Positions 22,000 through 22,397 of a stretch of DNA of 22,397 nt are shown here, one piece after another; positions within the stretch are counted from its first letter, which is position 1, and every line of letters begins with the position of its first letter. Origin of the DNA: Dehalococcoidia bacterium UBA2160 (GTDB lineage Bacteria > Chloroflexota > Dehalococcoidia > Lucifugimonadales > UBA1123); the NCBI GenBank assembly GCA_002328865.1, contig DCWO01000053.1:1-22397 (forward strand), written 5' to 3'. The notes under the pieces were generated by a model. It was not told the origin of the DNA. It saw only the letters and a list, made by a program, of their open reading frames with translations, and did no database searches. The position numbers and the translations under genes are program-made.

Positions 22000-22397
22000 A
22001 TGCTCTGGATGCTGGGATACGTTGTCGTCATCTGGGCGGTCGAGGTCGTCAACACAATCCTCGGCCACCGTCTGGACGAATACGGGATCGTGCCTCGGGC
22101 GACGCTGGGTTTGAGGGGCCTCGCCCTGGGGCCGTTTCTGCATTCCGGGTTTGGCCACGTGATGTCGAACACTGCCCCGATTGTCATCCTTGGCGGGCTG
22201 GTTGCAACTCGAGGCCGGAACGCGTTTTTGGCGATATCGGGCGCCGCCGCGCTGTTCGGCGGTCTCGGAGTATGGCTGTTCGCACGACCAGGAGTGCACA
22301 TCGGCGCCAGCGGGGTCGCGTTCGGCTATTTCGGATTTCTGCTGGCCAGAGGCTGGTACGAGCGCAGTTTCGTGTCGATACTGATCTCAGCAATGGT
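22000..22397 (+). CDS. Rhomboid-family intramembrane serine protease (5' part)
   Basis: The first 132 residues of a rhomboid-like membrane protease are present and the gene runs off the window. HSGFGHVMSN (48-57) provides the HxxxxHxxxN motif of the second core helix. GASG (102-105) holds the nucleophile S104, followed by FGYFGFLLARGWYER. The catalytic His of the later helix lies beyond the end. ATG 22000 has AGGAG (21990-21994) 5 nt upstream, and the gene starts 39 nt after the metalloprotease stop, so cotranscription is likely. Rhomboids cut transmembrane segments, but no substrate is evident nearby. Confidence 0.9.
   Translation, partial: MLWMLGYVVVIWAVEVVNTILGHRLDEYGIVPRATLGLRGLALGPFLHSGFGHVMSNTAPIVILGGLVATRGRNAFLAISGAAALFGGLGVWLFARPGVHIGASGVAFGYFGFLLARGWYERSFVSILISAM

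Noticed and set aside
20767..22299. 510-codon ORF on the minus strand
   Set aside because: It lies opposite the metalloprotease and rhomboid genes, both clearly recognisable; it is Arg/His-rich shadow coding.

Overview
The window is a GC-rich, densely packed bacterial chromosome segment with short intergenic gaps. Gene content is mostly housekeeping and metabolic. Several features fit a Chloroflexota lineage of the Dehalococcoidia/SAR202 type: GC-rich lipoproteins with Pro/Thr-rich tethers, a DUF3179 lipoprotein, an Mrp-DUF59 pair, and a threonine synthase-NIL-MoaD cluster. That placement is an inference from gene content, not from a marker phylogeny. Promoters resemble the sigma-70 consensus closely: TTGACA, 17 or 18 nt, then TA(N)3T.

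Layout. Positions 1-51 hold the tail of a CDS followed by a strong terminator. 232-1128 encodes a DHDPS-fold lyase with an altered active site. 1227-2541 holds a stand-alone Lrp-type RAM domain and an SMP-30/gluconolactonase, divergent from back-to-back promoters. 2545-3282 (minus) holds a PPOX-type flavin/F420 protein and a DUF4242 protein. 3622-5490 is a probable operon of threonine synthase, a NIL-domain protein and a MoaD/ThiS sulfur carrier, preceded by a promoter and a terminator-like leader hairpin. 5487-6653 (minus) is tgt, converging so tightly that its stop and the MoaD stop share one CTAG.

6739-7851 (minus) is the most interesting gene: a two-repeat DUF3179 lipoprotein with an in-frame UGA where family members carry the first Cys of a CxxC. 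A GC-rich hairpin with a GGUA loop lies 22 nt past the UGA, so this looks like a selenoprotein with a bacterial SECIS element. 8178-9135 encodes a two-subunit MaoC-type hydratase. 9136-9626 is non-coding and holds a roughly 156-bp inverted-repeat element that looks like a MITE, then a terminator hairpin. 9627-10901 (minus) is a DUF59-Mrp Fe-S assembly pair with a near-consensus promoter; the Mrp has lost half of its CxxC.

11010-14004 (minus) carries uvrB and a lipoprotein of unknown function. 14119-14901 (minus) is a SAM methyltransferase, divergent from a CoA-transferase/hydrolase (15069-16520). 16717-17874 is a site-2 protease with paired CBS domains. It converges on, and overlaps, a GT39-type membrane glycosyltransferase (17857-19734, minus). 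19804-21960 is a large lipoprotein with a HExxH metalloprotease domain and an InhA-like beta domain, probably read from a leaderless mRNA. A rhomboid protease runs off the right end (22000-22397).

Shared themes are sulfur/selenium and Fe-S chemistry (threonine synthase-NIL-MoaD, DUF3179-Sec, DUF59-Mrp), CoA-ester metabolism (hydratase pair, CoA-transferase) and envelope proteolysis (S2P, lipoprotein metalloprotease, rhomboid). No RNA genes, CRISPR arrays or intact transposases were seen.
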